A DNA stretch of 64,000 nt from Granulicella tundricola MP5ACTX9 (GCF_000178975.2 NC_015064.1:558001-622000); one strand, 5' to 3'. Shown: positions 8,952 to 18,158, counted from the stretch's first letter. A program made the numbers and translations. The notes: a model not told the origin generated them from the sequence alone.

Positions 8952-9967
8952 TGCCGATCTTCGAGCCCACGGACTTTCATCCCCGCCGCTTCCTGTCGAA
9001 CGGCCACCTCCAGACCATCGTCGGCAACTTCCTCCCGCGTCCGAGTCATCTTCCGCCGCCTGAGCCTCAGCTCGTAGAGGTCTCACCCGCCACGCGCGAC
9101 TATATCTCCAGTCAGGTCCTCTGCCAGTGCCACTGGCAGCCGGAGGAGGTTCGTGCCGAGCGCATGACCGTCATCATCCTGCACGGTCTGGAAGGCTCCG
9201 CGAACTCCCAGTACGTCGTCGGCAACGCCAATAAGATGTGGCTGGCCGGCTTCAACGTCGTCCGCATGAACATGCGCAACTGCGGCGGTACGGAGGCCCT
9301 CAGCCCCACCCTTTATCACTCCGGCCTCTCCGCTGACGTCGATCATGTCATGCGCTTCTTCATCGCCCAGCACGGTCTTCAGCGCATCGCCCTCGTGGGT
9401 TATTCCATGGGCGGCAACCTGGTCCTCAAGCTGGCCGGCGATCTCGCCGACCAGGCGCCAGTTCAACTCCATGCAGTCGTAGGCGTATCCCCTGCGCTCG
9501 ATCTCGGTCCCTCGGCCGACGCCCTCCAGTCGCCGCTCAATCGCATCTACGAGCGCCGCTTCCTCCGCGCCCTCACCAAACGCTTCCGCCGCAAGGCCCA
9601 GCTCTTTCCCCACGTCTACGACCCCGCCCGCGCCGATGGCCTGACCTCGCTGCGCGACTTCGACGACCGCATCACCGCGCTCTACTCCGGCTTCCGCAGC
9701 GCGGATGACTACTACCTCCGAGCCTCCGCGGCCCGCGTCCTCAGCCGCATCGCCGTGCCCACGCTCATCCTGCACGCGCTGGACGATCCCTTCGTTCGCA
9801 TCACCCAGGAGAGCAATGCGGCCATCGCCGCCAACCCCGCCATCACCTTCCTTGAGCCCGCGCACGGCGGCCACTGCGCCTTCCTCGCCACGCCTGATCC
9901 GGCCCATCACGACGACGGCTACTGGGCAGAGTCCACCCTCCTCCGCTTCATCCACTCTCATTGCTGA
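8951..9967 (+). CDS. YheT-like alpha/beta hydrolase
   Basis: Encodes 338 residues from ATG 8951, overlapping the preceding stop by one base. The N-terminal FLSNGHLQTIVGNFLPR is typical of the YheT/ABHD1-3 group. The nucleophile elbow is GYSMGG at about residues 151-156. The late 'ILHALDDPF' supplies an acid and 'EPAHGGHCAF' the catalytic His. Relatives are carboxylesterases or lipases with poorly defined natural substrates, usually cytoplasmic or membrane-attached. No signal peptide is seen. Coupling with the DUF72 gene and the close following gene suggests a three-gene unit. Confidence 0.85.
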   Translation: MPIFEPTDFHPRRFLSNGHLQTIVGNFLPRPSHLPPPEPQLVEVSPATRDYISSQVLCQCHWQPEEVRAERMTVIILHGLEGSANSQYVVGNANKMWLAGFNVVRMNMRNCGGTEALSPTLYHSGLSADVDHVMRFFIAQHGLQRIALVGYSMGGNLVLKLAGDLADQAPVQLHAVVGVSPALDLGPSADALQSPLNRIYERRFLRALTKRFRRKAQLFPHVYDPARADGLTSLRDFDDRITALYSGFRSADDYYLRASAARVLSRIAVPTLILHALDDPFVRITQESNAAIAANPAITFLEPAHGGHCAFLATPDPAHHDDGYWAESTLLRFIHSHC

Positions 9968-9979
9968 GATAATGTCTGG

Positions 9980-10603
9980 ATGGACGCAGATTGGTCGGCA
10001 GAGTGTGGAACGGACGATCCAGTCCTCGTCGTGCCCTGGTCTGGGGACTCATCAGACCCCACCAACCCACAACCCCTGCAGTTCATCGATCTGCGTGAGA
10101 ACCCCTACGACCTCGACCAGATCCAGGAGGCCGAGCACCATCCCGCGCTCCTGCAGGCCCTCCGAGCCCTCAACGCAGGCCGCTCTCCCGTCTTTACCGC
10201 GAAGTGCGATGCATGGCCCTTGTCGCCGGAGGAGCTTGAGCATCTGGCCCTGACGCTGGCCACGGAGCCCGTCGAATCCGCCCACGGCTTCGCCAGTTAC
10301 ATCGATCTCATCTGGCGTGAGCGCTCGCTCTTCGTCTCGCGCCATCGTCATGAGCAACTTCTGGACAGCCTCATCCGCAGCGCCGAACCTCTGGACCTGC
10401 CGCACGCCGTCCTCGAGTGCATCGTACGTCCCGCGCTGGTCGACCTCACCGGCCCCCAGGAGGGCTTCGCCGTCACCCTCTACCTCAAGGCTCTCGGCCC
10501 GGACGCCACCTCGGCTTATGCCAACTGGGCGGAGGCGCTGGAGTCGGCTGTAGCGCTCATCCGTAACAGCGATCGCACCAATCCCCGCAGCAAGGCCCGC
10601 TGA
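9980..10603 (+). CDS. Conserved-looking protein of unknown function
   Basis: Encodes 207 residues, beginning 12 bases after the hydrolase stop. I do not recognise a family. It is soluble and acidic, with no signal peptide or membrane helix. It has mixed helical content (EEAEHHPALLQALRAL-like region, then ELEHLALTLATEP). Codon use matches its neighbours and the frame is free of stops in a very GC-rich context, so it is probably real. The ATG at 9980 has only a weak ribosome site. The tight spacing suggests co-transcription with the DUF72 and YheT-like genes. Confidence 0.65.
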   Translation: MDADWSAECGTDDPVLVVPWSGDSSDPTNPQPLQFIDLRENPYDLDQIQEAEHHPALLQALRALNAGRSPVFTAKCDAWPLSPEELEHLALTLATEPVESAHGFASYIDLIWRERSLFVSRHRHEQLLDSLIRSAEPLDLPHAVLECIVRPALVDLTGPQEGFAVTLYLKALGPDATSAYANWAEALESAVALIRNSDRTNPRSKAR

Positions 10604-10658
10604 ACCGCTACAATAAGGCGTGGTTCGCCAACGCTGGTTCGCCGGACATGGCCCGCAA

Positions 10659-10735
10659 GGGCGAGTAGCTCAATTGGATAGAGCACGAGCCTTCTAAGCT
10701 CGGGGTTGCAGGTTCGATCCCTGCCTCGCCTACCA
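10659..10735 (+). tRNA. tRNA-Arg (UCU)
   Basis: Complete cloverleaf: acceptor GGGCGAG pairs with CTCGCCT (terminal G-U), anticodon stem CGAGC/GCTCG encloses loop CTTCTAA with anticodon TCT, the T-arm is GCAGG-TTCGATC-CCTGC, and CCA is encoded at 10733-10735. It reads AGA/AGG arginine codons, which are rare in this GC-rich genome. Confidence 0.97.
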
Positions 10736-11375
10736 ACTTCAAATCCGTATCCCTGCCAGCCTTGGTAACCTGAAGCTCACGCGAGATGATCTGACTCTCA
10801 CCGCGGCACAAGGCTGAATGCTCACACTGCTGGCCACGGTATTGGGCACCGCAAACTTTCGTAGTCCCAGATCTCCTTTACCGGCTGATAAGTGGATTTT
10901 TCCTCGTCAGGAAAGTAATAAAACTCTCTAACAGCGAAGAGTTCGTAGGGGGCTTTATCTATCGCCGTTTTTACTTTTACTTACGTAGATGTGCCTTACC
11001 TGATTTTTCTGGAACATGCCATCGGGCTCAGCAGTCGCGGTTCAGGAAGTCCCTGTATGGCCTGCACAGCGACAAATTTTCGATAAGCAGCTATTTCTGA
11101 TCCATCGCATCTGTCTGTTGTTGAACGGCCCGAGGACGTCCAGGCTGTGTTGTACTCACGGAAACCGCAGTTTTAGTAGGGACAGCCTTCATTTTCAATA
11201 AGGACGGTAGACTGCTTCGGCGCTGGATGCTGAACATGGAAACCTACGATTTAGGCCTCAGGAATGGGATGCGGAGCATTCAGCCGTCCAGCGTCAGAAC
11301 GGCTTCTTTGCACTTCATCTAAACTGGAGTCAACCTTCAGAAACTTTCTGCTGCCTAGACTAAGGAACGAGATTC
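10736..11375. other. 640-base non-coding stretch before the acyl-transfer locus
   Basis: This stretch is noticeably more AT-rich than its surroundings and has no open frame with a ribosome site or recognisable product. Position and composition suit a long 5' leader or promoter region for the SGNH-MBOAT-FkbH locus, but I cannot point to a specific promoter. No riboswitch class was recognised. Confidence 0.45.
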
Positions 11376-12360
11376 ATGGTCACTTCGGACAACAAACACG
11401 GAGCGAAAGAAGAGGCTTTCCCAGCGTCCTCTTCCCGCCGGCGTTCTCTTGTTCTTTATCTTCTACCGCTCATCCTTGTGCCGTATCTGCTGCTGTTGAT
11501 CGCCCTCTTTCTCGTTCCTTCCCGCTGGCTTGCGGTACGTTCGGGGAACACCTATCTGGCCAACCTGGGCTATGGCGCTACCCTGCATCATGCGGACTGC
11601 CAGATCGTGGTGTACGGCGACTCAACGGCCATGGTAGGGATTGACCCCGCAGTCCTGCGCGAGCGCACCGGCCTGAGCGCCTGCAATATCGCCGAGTTCG
11701 AAGGGATGACGATCCTCAACGGAACCATGATCGTCGACCAGTACCTGGCGCAGAACCAGCGGCCGAAGTATCTCGTGTTTCTTTACACCCCTGAAGATTT
11801 CCAGCCGGAGAGCCAGCGCGCCATGGTGGGCATGTTCGAAGGTCTGACGTGGCGCTTCGGGCAGCCGCCATAAACTGGCCTACGCGGCTTCCATGATGAA
11901 GCATCCGGAGCAGTTCTTCGGCTGGGCCGGGCCGGGGCTGCGGCTGGCCGCGATGCACCTCCTTACGAAGCCGTTTTCGCCCGACCGCGCCCACTGGCGC
12001 GAGCAGCATGGTGGCCAGCTCGCCAGCAACGCACCCACCGTCACCAACTGCGAGGGCATGAATCGGCCCGACAGTACTCCGGACCGGGCGTGGATCTCCG
12101 GTCTGCGCGACAAGTACAGCCGCGATGGAACGACCGTGCTGATCGACTCCACTCCCATGCCGACCTGCGACCCCAAGTTCGCTTATTTCCAGACGAACCT
12201 GTCGGCCCTTGTGGACAACGGCATCCAGTCCATGCCGCTTGACTCCTTCACCCAGGATGGAAGATTGCACGTCAACGCGGCGGGCTCGCTGCTGCTTTCA
12301 AACATGGTCGCGAACCAGATCTCGCAACGCATGTCCGCCCTTACGCCAGGAGTTCGCTGA
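11376..12360 (+). pseudogene. SGNH-like protein of a polysaccharide acylation locus, frameshifted
   Basis: Two adjacent frames together make one protein of about 327 residues. The first (11376-11873) has an N-terminal membrane helix (SLVLYLLPLILVPYLLLL) and a GDST nucleophile motif in 'VVYGDSTAMVGID' near residue 87. It then ends abruptly at TAA 11871-11873. The second frame continues from about 11869 through KLAYAASMMKHPEQFFGW to DGRLHVNAAGSLLLS, which holds the Asp and His of an SGNH triad. Removing one C from the run at 11865-11869 joins them (GQP-HKLAYAAS). SGNH partners of MBOAT proteins act as transferases or esterases in surface glycan O-acylation. The gene could be truly dead, or the shift could be an assembly or sequencing error. 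Confidence 0.7.
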
Positions 12361-12363
12361 GCA

Positions 12364-13920
12364 ATGCTGTTTTCCTCCGGAACGTTTATTTTCCTCTTCC
12401 TGCCGGCGAGCCTGATCGGATATCAGATTCTCAGCCGCTTCGGCCGCACCGCGATGCTCTCCTGGCTGGCGATGACGTCGCTGTTTTTTTACGGGTATTG
12501 GAATCCTGCGTATCTGTTGCTTCTGCTGGGCTCGATTGTCATGAACTTCCTGTTTGCCAGAATGCTTGGGGAAGGCCGCCCGGACGCCAGCCAGAGCCGG
12601 TGGCTCGTCGCCGCGATCGCCGCCAACCTCGCATTGCTGATGTATTACAAGTACCTGTTTCCGCTGCTGAACTTCTTCCACGCACATGGCATCGTGAGCC
12701 ATGGCTTTCAAGAGGTCATGCTGCCGCTGGGAATTTCCTTTTTTACGTTTACCCAGATCGCGTACCTGATCGACCTTCGGCAGATGATTGCCAAACGCCA
12801 GGGCTTGCTGTCCTACTCGGTTTTCGTGACTTTTTTCCCGCACCTGATCGCTGGCCCGGTCATACATCCTCGCGAGATGATGCCGCAGCTTGAAGGCCGC
12901 CTGCGGGGACTGAAGGCCGCGGATCTTTCGCTCGGCCTCAGCTGGTTCATCCTGGGCCTGGCCAAAAAAGTTCTGATCGCCGACCGGATTTCTCCGCTTG
13001 CGGATATTCTTTTCGCGCACCCGGCCAGCGCCGGGTTTTCGCTTGGCTGGCTGGGTTCCGTGGCCTATGCGATGCAGCTTTATTTCGACTTTTCGGGTTA
13101 CTCCGATATGGCGCTCGGCATCGCCCGGATGTTCTCGATTGAATTTCCGGTGAACTTCAATTCGCCTTATAAGGCACAGGGAATTATCGAGTTCTGGCAG
13201 CGCTGGCACATGACGCTTTCGCGCTACCTGAACGAATATCTGTACACGCCGATTTCGCGCTCGATCAACGGCCGGCGCATGGATGCCGGCAAGAAGGTGA
13301 CGCGCAAGGCAACCGCCACGCTGGAAGGGTTCAGCAGCATGGTTGCCCTTCCGGTGATGACGACCATGTTCCTTGCCGGTATCTGGCATGGTGCCGGACT
13401 GCAATTTCTGATCTTCGGCGTTCTGCATGGAACATATCTCACGATCAATCATGCGTGGCGCATTTTCACCCCGGAAGGACATCGTTTTCACCGCAGGGTG
13501 CCGGCGCCGCTGATGATCCTGCTGAGCTTTGTGTGTTTCGTCATAAGCCTGGTTTTCTTCCGTTCGGCCAATGTGCATGATGCGCTTTATATCCTGGGTA
13601 CCATGGCGGGCGCGCATGGCCGCCACCTTTCGTTCAACAGCTTTCCCTATCTCGCAGAAATTCCCTCCATCTCCAAGTTCTTACGAAGCCTTCCTTCGGC
13701 TCTCCTGGCGCTGGGGGTATGCTTCTTCATCGTTTGGGGAATGCCCAATACGCAGGAGATTCTGGGCCAGCTGGGGCCTGATCAAAAACGCAAGCCCAGC
13801 CTGCTTCCGCGGTTGTCCTGGAAACCGACAACGTCCTGGAGTCTGGGGCTTGCCATGATCTTCTGCATCGCGATCCTGCTGCTGGATGCCAGCACCCGGT
13901 TCCTCTACTTCCAATTCTGA
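12364..13920 (+). CDS. MBOAT family O-acyltransferase (AlgI/DltB-like)
   Basis: Encodes 518 residues, starting 3 bases after the SGNH gene's stop, with AGGAG at about 12349. It has about ten to twelve membrane helices. Family landmarks are LPLGISFFTFTQIAYLID, FFPHLIAGPVIHPREMMPQ, QLYFDFSGYSDMALGIAR, a 'FWQRWHMTLSRYLNEYLYTP' region and the catalytic-His region GIWHGAGLQFLIFGVLHG at about residues 338-355. These enzymes move an acyl group across or within the inner membrane to a glycan acceptor. Neighbouring FkbH and ACP genes suggest the donor is an acyl-ACP rather than acetyl-CoA. Length is usual for the family. Confidence 0.93.
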   Translation: MLFSSGTFIFLFLPASLIGYQILSRFGRTAMLSWLAMTSLFFYGYWNPAYLLLLLGSIVMNFLFARMLGEGRPDASQSRWLVAAIAANLALLMYYKYLFPLLNFFHAHGIVSHGFQEVMLPLGISFFTFTQIAYLIDLRQMIAKRQGLLSYSVFVTFFPHLIAGPVIHPREMMPQLEGRLRGLKAADLSLGLSWFILGLAKKVLIADRISPLADILFAHPASAGFSLGWLGSVAYAMQLYFDFSGYSDMALGIARMFSIEFPVNFNSPYKAQGIIEFWQRWHMTLSRYLNEYLYTPISRSINGRRMDAGKKVTRKATATLEGFSSMVALPVMTTMFLAGIWHGAGLQFLIFGVLHGTYLTINHAWRIFTPEGHRFHRRVPAPLMILLSFVCFVISLVFFRSANVHDALYILGTMAGAHGRHLSFNSFPYLAEIPSISKFLRSLPSALLALGVCFFIVWGMPNTQEILGQLGPDQKRKPSLLPRLSWKPTTSWSLGLAMIFCIAILLLDASTRFLYFQF

Positions 13921-13949
13921 GCTGGTGCCTGCTGCGTTATTCTTGAAGT

Positions 13950-15749
13950 ATGGCTCAACCAGATGGAATCGATCTTGCAAGCCTCTCTCTGGACGACGTC
14001 CTGATGAAGAGGAAAGCGCTGAAGCGCAGGCTCAGTGCACGCCAGAATTTACGGCCCCTTCGCCTGGCTGTGCTGGGCGGCAGCACGACCAATGAAACGG
14101 TCGAGCTGCTGGAGTTATGGCTGCTCGAAGCCGGTTTTCTCCCCTTTATTCACCAGTCTGAATACGGCCGATTTTATGTCGATGCGGTCCACGATACCGA
14201 TGCCCTGGTCGAGTTCAAACCGGACATCGTGTACGTCCATACGTCGGCGATCAACATTGAGCGATTTGCTCCCGTAGGCTGCTCGGAACGTGAGTTCGAC
14301 GAGCAGGTGCAGGCCGAGCTGGGGCGCTTCCGGGAGATATGGAAATCGCTCGAGGAAAAGCTTGGCTGTCTCGTCATCCAGAACAATTTCGAGTTCCCCC
14401 CCTACGCCATTCTGGGCAATCTCGACGCCGTCGTCAGCGGTGGGCATGTGCGTTTCATCACGGCTCTGAACGTGGAGTTTGCCAAGGCCGCAGCCGCTAA
14501 TCCGAAGCTGCTGCTGCAGGACATCTGCTGCATTTCGGCGCGCCTTGGTCTGGATCGATGGTTCGACCCGGAGCGCTGGTTCAGCTACAAGATCGTCACC
14601 TCGCCCGAGGGCAGCAGTGCGCTGGCCGTCTCGCTGGCAGCCATCGTGCGGGCGTCGTACGGCCAGACGCGCAAGGTACTGGTGCTGGACCTCGACAACA
14701 CGCTGTGGGGCGGAGTCATCGGAGACGATGGCGTAGACAAGATCCAGATCGGCAAGGAAACGCCGATCGCCGAAGCCTACACCGCGTTCCAGGAGTATTG
14801 TCTTTCGCTGCGCAACCGCGGCATCCTGCTCGCGGTGTGTTCCAAGAACACCGACGAGATCGCGCGCCAAGGCTTCGAGCACCCTGACTCCATTCTGAAG
14901 CTGGAGCACATCTCCTGCTTCAAGGCCAACTGGGACCCGAAGCATGAGAACATCGCAGCCATTGCCAAAGAACTGAACCTGGGCACCGATAGTTTTGTCT
15001 TCGTTGACGACAATCCTGCCGAGCGCGCCATCGTCGAGGCCCAGGTGCAGGGCATTGCTGTTCCCAATGTTGGGAGTGAGGTGTCGAAGTACGCCGCGAT
15101 CATCGAGGCCGGACGCTACTTCGAGCAGATCTCGCTCTCGCGCGAGGACGTGGAACGCGCCGCGCTGTACCAGGAAAATACGCAGCGCGCGGTGTTCGAA
15201 ACAAAGTTCTCGGACTATGGTGAATATCTCGACTCACTTGAAATGTCCGCGGAGATCGGCGCGTTCCGCTCGGTCTACCTGGACCGCATCACTCAGTTGA
15301 CCAACAAGACCAACCAGTTCAACCTGACCACGCGTCGCTACACGCTCGCCGAAATCGAAGCCGTTCTTAGCGATCCGGACGCGATCGGAATCTACGGCAG
15401 GCTGAGCGATCGCTTCGGCGATAACGGTCTGATTTCGATCGTGCTTGGGCATCGCGCCGGCAACGTGCTCGAGATCGACCTGTGGTTGATGAGTTGCCGC
15501 GTGCTCAAGCGCGATATGGAAGTCGCCATGCTGGATGCGCTGGTGGAAAAGGCTCGCGGGATAGGCATCGAAAAGCTTCACGGGCATTACATTCCAAGCA
15601 AGAAAAACGCCATGGTGGAGGGTCATTACGCCGCGCTTGGCTTCGACCTGGTGAGCCGGGATGAGGCAGGCGCTGCGCTATACTCACTCCAGATTGCCGT
15701 TTACGTTTCGCGCAATACTCACATCAAAGTTGTGGAGCCAGTTCAATGA
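13950..15749 (+). CDS. FkbH-like HAD-IIIC protein
   Basis: Encodes 599 residues from ATG 13950. An N-terminal SGNH-like segment ('LRLAVLGGSTTNETVELLE') covers about residues 30-210. The HAD domain begins with VLVLDLDNTLWGGVIGDDG at about 244-262, holding the nucleophile Asp of DxDNT. It continues to 'VFVDDNPAERAIVEAQ' with the second Asp pair. The C-terminal GNAT-like part contains TNQFNLTTRRYT and 'RLSDRFGDNGLISIV'. FkbH-type enzymes take the glyceryl group of 1,3-bisphosphoglycerate, remove the phosphate and load it on an acyl carrier protein. The next gene is an ACP with a 4-base overlap, which supports that role here. Confidence 0.92.
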   Translation: MAQPDGIDLASLSLDDVLMKRKALKRRLSARQNLRPLRLAVLGGSTTNETVELLELWLLEAGFLPFIHQSEYGRFYVDAVHDTDALVEFKPDIVYVHTSAINIERFAPVGCSEREFDEQVQAELGRFREIWKSLEEKLGCLVIQNNFEFPPYAILGNLDAVVSGGHVRFITALNVEFAKAAAANPKLLLQDICCISARLGLDRWFDPERWFSYKIVTSPEGSSALAVSLAAIVRASYGQTRKVLVLDLDNTLWGGVIGDDGVDKIQIGKETPIAEAYTAFQEYCLSLRNRGILLAVCSKNTDEIARQGFEHPDSILKLEHISCFKANWDPKHENIAAIAKELNLGTDSFVFVDDNPAERAIVEAQVQGIAVPNVGSEVSKYAAIIEAGRYFEQISLSREDVERAALYQENTQRAVFETKFSDYGEYLDSLEMSAEIGAFRSVYLDRITQLTNKTNQFNLTTRRYTLAEIEAVLSDPDAIGIYGRLSDRFGDNGLISIVLGHRAGNVLEIDLWLMSCRVLKRDMEVAMLDALVEKARGIGIEKLHGHYIPSKKNAMVEGHYAALGFDLVSRDEAGAALYSLQIAVYVSRNTHIKVVEPVQ

Positions 15750-15994
15750 GCAATGAGGAACTTCTTGCCGGACTTCAAGAGATTTTCCAGGATGTCCTGG
15801 ACTTGCCCGATCTCGTTCTTACGCCCGAGTCCAATGCCCAGAATGTTCCCGACTGGGACTCTCTCGCCCACGTAAATCTGATCACCATGATCGAGAAGAA
15901 ATACAAGGTGAAATTTGCCCTGGGAGAACTCCAGGAGTTGAAGAACGTCGGTGACATGATCACCCTTCTTCAAGCCAAGCTCGCCGCCAAATGA
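15746..15994 (+). CDS. Acyl carrier protein
   Basis: Encodes 82 residues. The start ATG overlaps the FkbH stop (ATGA). The phosphopantetheine site is in VPDWDSLAHVNLI, with Ser of DSL at about residue 39. The length and acidic helices fit an ACP, although the Trp before DSL is characteristic of the specialised ACPs that accompany FkbH proteins rather than fatty-acid-synthase ACP. It probably carries the glyceryl or derived acyl group to the MBOAT protein. It overlaps the next gene by 4 bases, so the four genes are tightly coupled. Confidence 0.92.
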   Translation: MSNEELLAGLQEIFQDVLDLPDLVLTPESNAQNVPDWDSLAHVNLITMIEKKYKVKFALGELQELKNVGDMITLLQAKLAAK

Positions 15995-16410
15995 ACCTGT
16001 ACCGATGGCCCGACATCCACCTCGGCCTGGCTCACAGCTTCGAAGCTGTTTTTACCGAGCAAATGACGAAGAACTTCGCTGAACTCTCAGGGGACATCAA
16101 TCCTCTGCATGTCGACGCCGAGTACGCCGCAGCGGCAGGATTTGCATCCCCGGTGATCTTCGGACTGATGTCCTCCGCGCTCTATTCGCAGCTTGCGGGG
16201 GTGTACCTGCCCGGCAAATACGCCTTGCTTCAAGGCATCGACCTGGACTTCAACGCGCCATGCTTTGTCGGCGAGGTGCTGACGGTGAAGGGTGAAGTGA
16301 CCTTCATGACCGAGGCCTATCACCGGTTCGAAGCCAAGGCGTCGATCCGCAAGAAAGATGGGAAGCTGGTTTCAAAAGCGACTCTGAGGATTGGATTTCA
16401 TGGCGAATAA
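15991..16410 (+). CDS. MaoC-like hot-dog hydratase/dehydratase
   Basis: Encodes 139 residues. The start overlaps the ACP stop. The hydratase motif is visible in FAELSGDINPLHVDAEYA at about residues 30-47, with the catalytic Asp and His (DxxxxH). 'GFASPVIFGLMSSALYSQLAG' follows, typical of R-specific enoyl-ACP/CoA hydratases. A later FRFEA-like strand closes the hot-dog fold. It should interconvert 3-hydroxyacyl and enoyl thioesters. With the following SDR it could shape the acyl group on the ACP before transfer. Confidence 0.9.
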   Translation: MNLYRWPDIHLGLAHSFEAVFTEQMTKNFAELSGDINPLHVDAEYAAAAGFASPVIFGLMSSALYSQLAGVYLPGKYALLQGIDLDFNAPCFVGEVLTVKGEVTFMTEAYHRFEAKASIRKKDGKLVSKATLRIGFHGE

Positions 16411-17140
16411 GATCACTCTCGTCACCGGCGCCTCGTCCGATATCGGGCAGGCTTTCATCCGCAGCCTCCTGCTGCAGGACGCGGACGCGATCGTGCTTGC
16501 CCATTCCTTTTCAGGCGGCTCCAAGATCGAAGGCCTGCAGACCGAGTTCGGCGATCGTGTCGTTTCACTCACTGCGGATTTCTCTCAAGCCAGCTCGGTG
16601 CTCGCCATGGCGGACACCATCCTCGCGGTTCACGGACCGCCTTCGGCGATCGTTCACCTGCCGGCCCTCCGCCTGGTTTATGAGCGGTTCACCAAGCTGA
16701 AGTGGGATCGGCTGCAGGCGGACCTGGCTGTCCAGGTGCAGTCTGCGGTCCTGCTGCTGCAGCGTTTTCTACCGCTTATGGCCAAGATGCCCCAGGCACG
16801 CGTGGTTTTCGTGCTCTCGAGCGTGGTCCATGGCATGCCGCCCAAATTTCTCTCGCTGTACACGATCGTGAAGTACGCGCAACTCGGCCTCATGCGGGCG
16901 CTCGCCGCAGAGTATGCCGCGACGCCGGTTCGCATCAACGCGATCTCGCCCAGCATGGTCGAAACGCAGTTCCTGCAGGATATCGCTCCGGTCGCAGTCG
17001 AAATGGCTGCCGCTGCCAACCCTCTGAGCCGGAATGCGCGTCCCGATGATCTCCTGGGAGCACTTCATCTCCTGCTGTCTCCCGGCGCAAATTACATGAC
17101 CGGTGTGGATATTCCCATTGCCGGTGGGACCATTTGCTGA
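16400..17140 (+). CDS. SDR-family oxidoreductase (ketoacyl-reductase-like)
   Basis: Encodes 246 residues from ATG 16400, overlapping the MaoC gene by 11 bases; a TTG at 16391 is also in frame. The Rossmann motif TGASSDIGQA lies at residues 9-18. The active site is VVFVLSSVVHG plus YTIVK (YxxxK). The end 'GANYMTGVDIPIAGGTIC' matches 3-oxoacyl-ACP reductases (FabG type), where the C-terminus normally reads GxxxxVDGG. It lies last in the acyl locus and probably reduces the 3-keto form or a related alcohol on the ACP-bound group. Confidence 0.88.
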   Translation: MANKITLVTGASSDIGQAFIRSLLLQDADAIVLAHSFSGGSKIEGLQTEFGDRVVSLTADFSQASSVLAMADTILAVHGPPSAIVHLPALRLVYERFTKLKWDRLQADLAVQVQSAVLLLQRFLPLMAKMPQARVVFVLSSVVHGMPPKFLSLYTIVKYAQLGLMRALAAEYAATPVRINAISPSMVETQFLQDIAPVAVEMAAAANPLSRNARPDDLLGALHLLLSPGANYMTGVDIPIAGGTIC

Positions 17141-17175
17141 GGTTCGCTACAAGTCATTGATTCAAGCGAATACAC

Positions 17176-17193
17176 GAAGAGCCCAAGCTCTTC
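17176..17193 (+). terminator. Weak hairpin after the acyl-transfer locus
   Basis: GAAGAGC at 17176-17182 pairs with GCTCTTC at 17187-17193 around a CCAA loop, 35 bases past the SDR stop. No T-run follows, so it is at most a weak or Rho-assisted terminator. Confidence 0.3.
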
Positions 17194-17256
17194 CGAAGGC
17201 CCGAAGTTGCAGCCGTCAATTGCCGTCGCTGTGCCAGGGTCTAGCTCGGAGACACA

Positions 17257-17559
17257 TTGTTCCAACAGGCTCCTCGTCCCGCCCGTTTCGACCTGAACCT
17301 TGCCCTGACCTTTGCAGGTGACGAAGCTGTGTTGGAGGGGCACTGCGTCAATGTGAGCGCCTCTTTACGAAACGGTGAAATTTCTCTGTTGGTGGGAGAG
17401 TTCTACATAAGTATCAAGGTCAGGGTGGCCCGAATCCAAGGTTTTGACGCCGGGCTCGCCTTCATCATCGAAACCGACAACGACCGGCACGCGAGCAGGC
17501 TGTTAGTCGAGTTTGCCACTTCCCAGAATCAACCCGAACGTCAACCCAATGCGGCTTGA
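17257..17559 (+). CDS. PilZ-like domain protein
   Basis: Encodes 100 residues from a TTG at 17257; no stronger start is in frame. The pattern is a small beta-barrel of the PilZ type: an Arg-containing N-terminus (PRPARFDLNLALTF), 'LEGHCVNVSASL' corresponding to the usual G.v.NiS..G stretch, and 'KVRVARIQGFDAGLAFI' corresponding to the A.V.....G.G..F end. The canonical RxxxR and DxSxxG are degenerate (N-V-S-A-S), so c-di-GMP binding is uncertain. It follows the acyl locus by about 115 bases and could sense c-di-GMP made by the cyclase genes upstream. Confidence 0.6.
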   Translation: MFQQAPRPARFDLNLALTFAGDEAVLEGHCVNVSASLRNGEISLLVGEFYISIKVRVARIQGFDAGLAFIIETDNDRHASRLLVEFATSQNQPERQPNAA

Positions 17560-17771
17560 AGCCGCACCCAAGAACGGTTTTGCTTTCTCTGAAACGACTT
17601 CGTTGGTCCTGGGCATACATAGCATGTCACCACGCCGAGAGATGGGGCGTATTTGTCATCAGGCAGAGGAATTCCCGTCAGCATGGCGTTGTGGACTCCG
17701 CGTACAGGCCGGCTAACGTTTTGTTGCTTGAAACTTGTTGCTTGAACAAGGTTCAGGGTACTGGCTCAGGT

Positions 17772-18035
17772 TTAAACCACCACGAACGCCAACGGATCAA
17801 AGCCTAAAGACAACAAAACGAGGTCCGAGACTCGAACAGGGCTAGTCTCCATTCGTCCGGGGCGGGTTAAGGCGTAAACGGACGGCACATCTTTTATCAG
17901 TTGGTCGAGTCTCAGAAATCGCTTGCCTCGGATGAAGACGGGCGTCTCACCCCAACGATCCACAGAAGCCACGACGTAGAATCCCACCGGCGCCTTCCGG
18001 TAGCCAAATCTAACGCTATATTGATCTTCGGCCAT
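17772..18035 (-). CDS. Small protein of unknown function
   Basis: Encodes 87 residues from ATG 18035; the frame extends further upstream to 18263, but the first 76 residues look unlike protein. The predicted product (begins MAEDQYSVRFGYRKAPVG, ends in FDPLAFVVV) alternates strands and loops, and has no signal peptide or recognised domain. It lies in a gene-poor, less GC-rich stretch. A real gene is plausible but not certain. Confidence 0.42.
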   Translation of the reverse strand: MAEDQYSVRFGYRKAPVGFYVVASVDRWGETPVFIRGKRFLRLDQLIKDVPSVYALTRPGRMETSPVRVSDLVLLSLGFDPLAFVVV

Positions 18036-18158
18036 GCAAACGACTCTATCAGCGCAAGCTAGCAAGTCAGTATCCGCGTCACGTTCTAGGGCACTTGCGA
18101 GATGTGGGATAGCATGGCTCCACACCGGCCAAACACAATCTCGCGCTGAAGAGGTCTT

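Noticed and set aside
10608..10811. Minus-strand frame reading GEAGIEPATPSLEGSCS
   Set aside because: Antisense reading of tRNA-Arg; a common annotation artefact.
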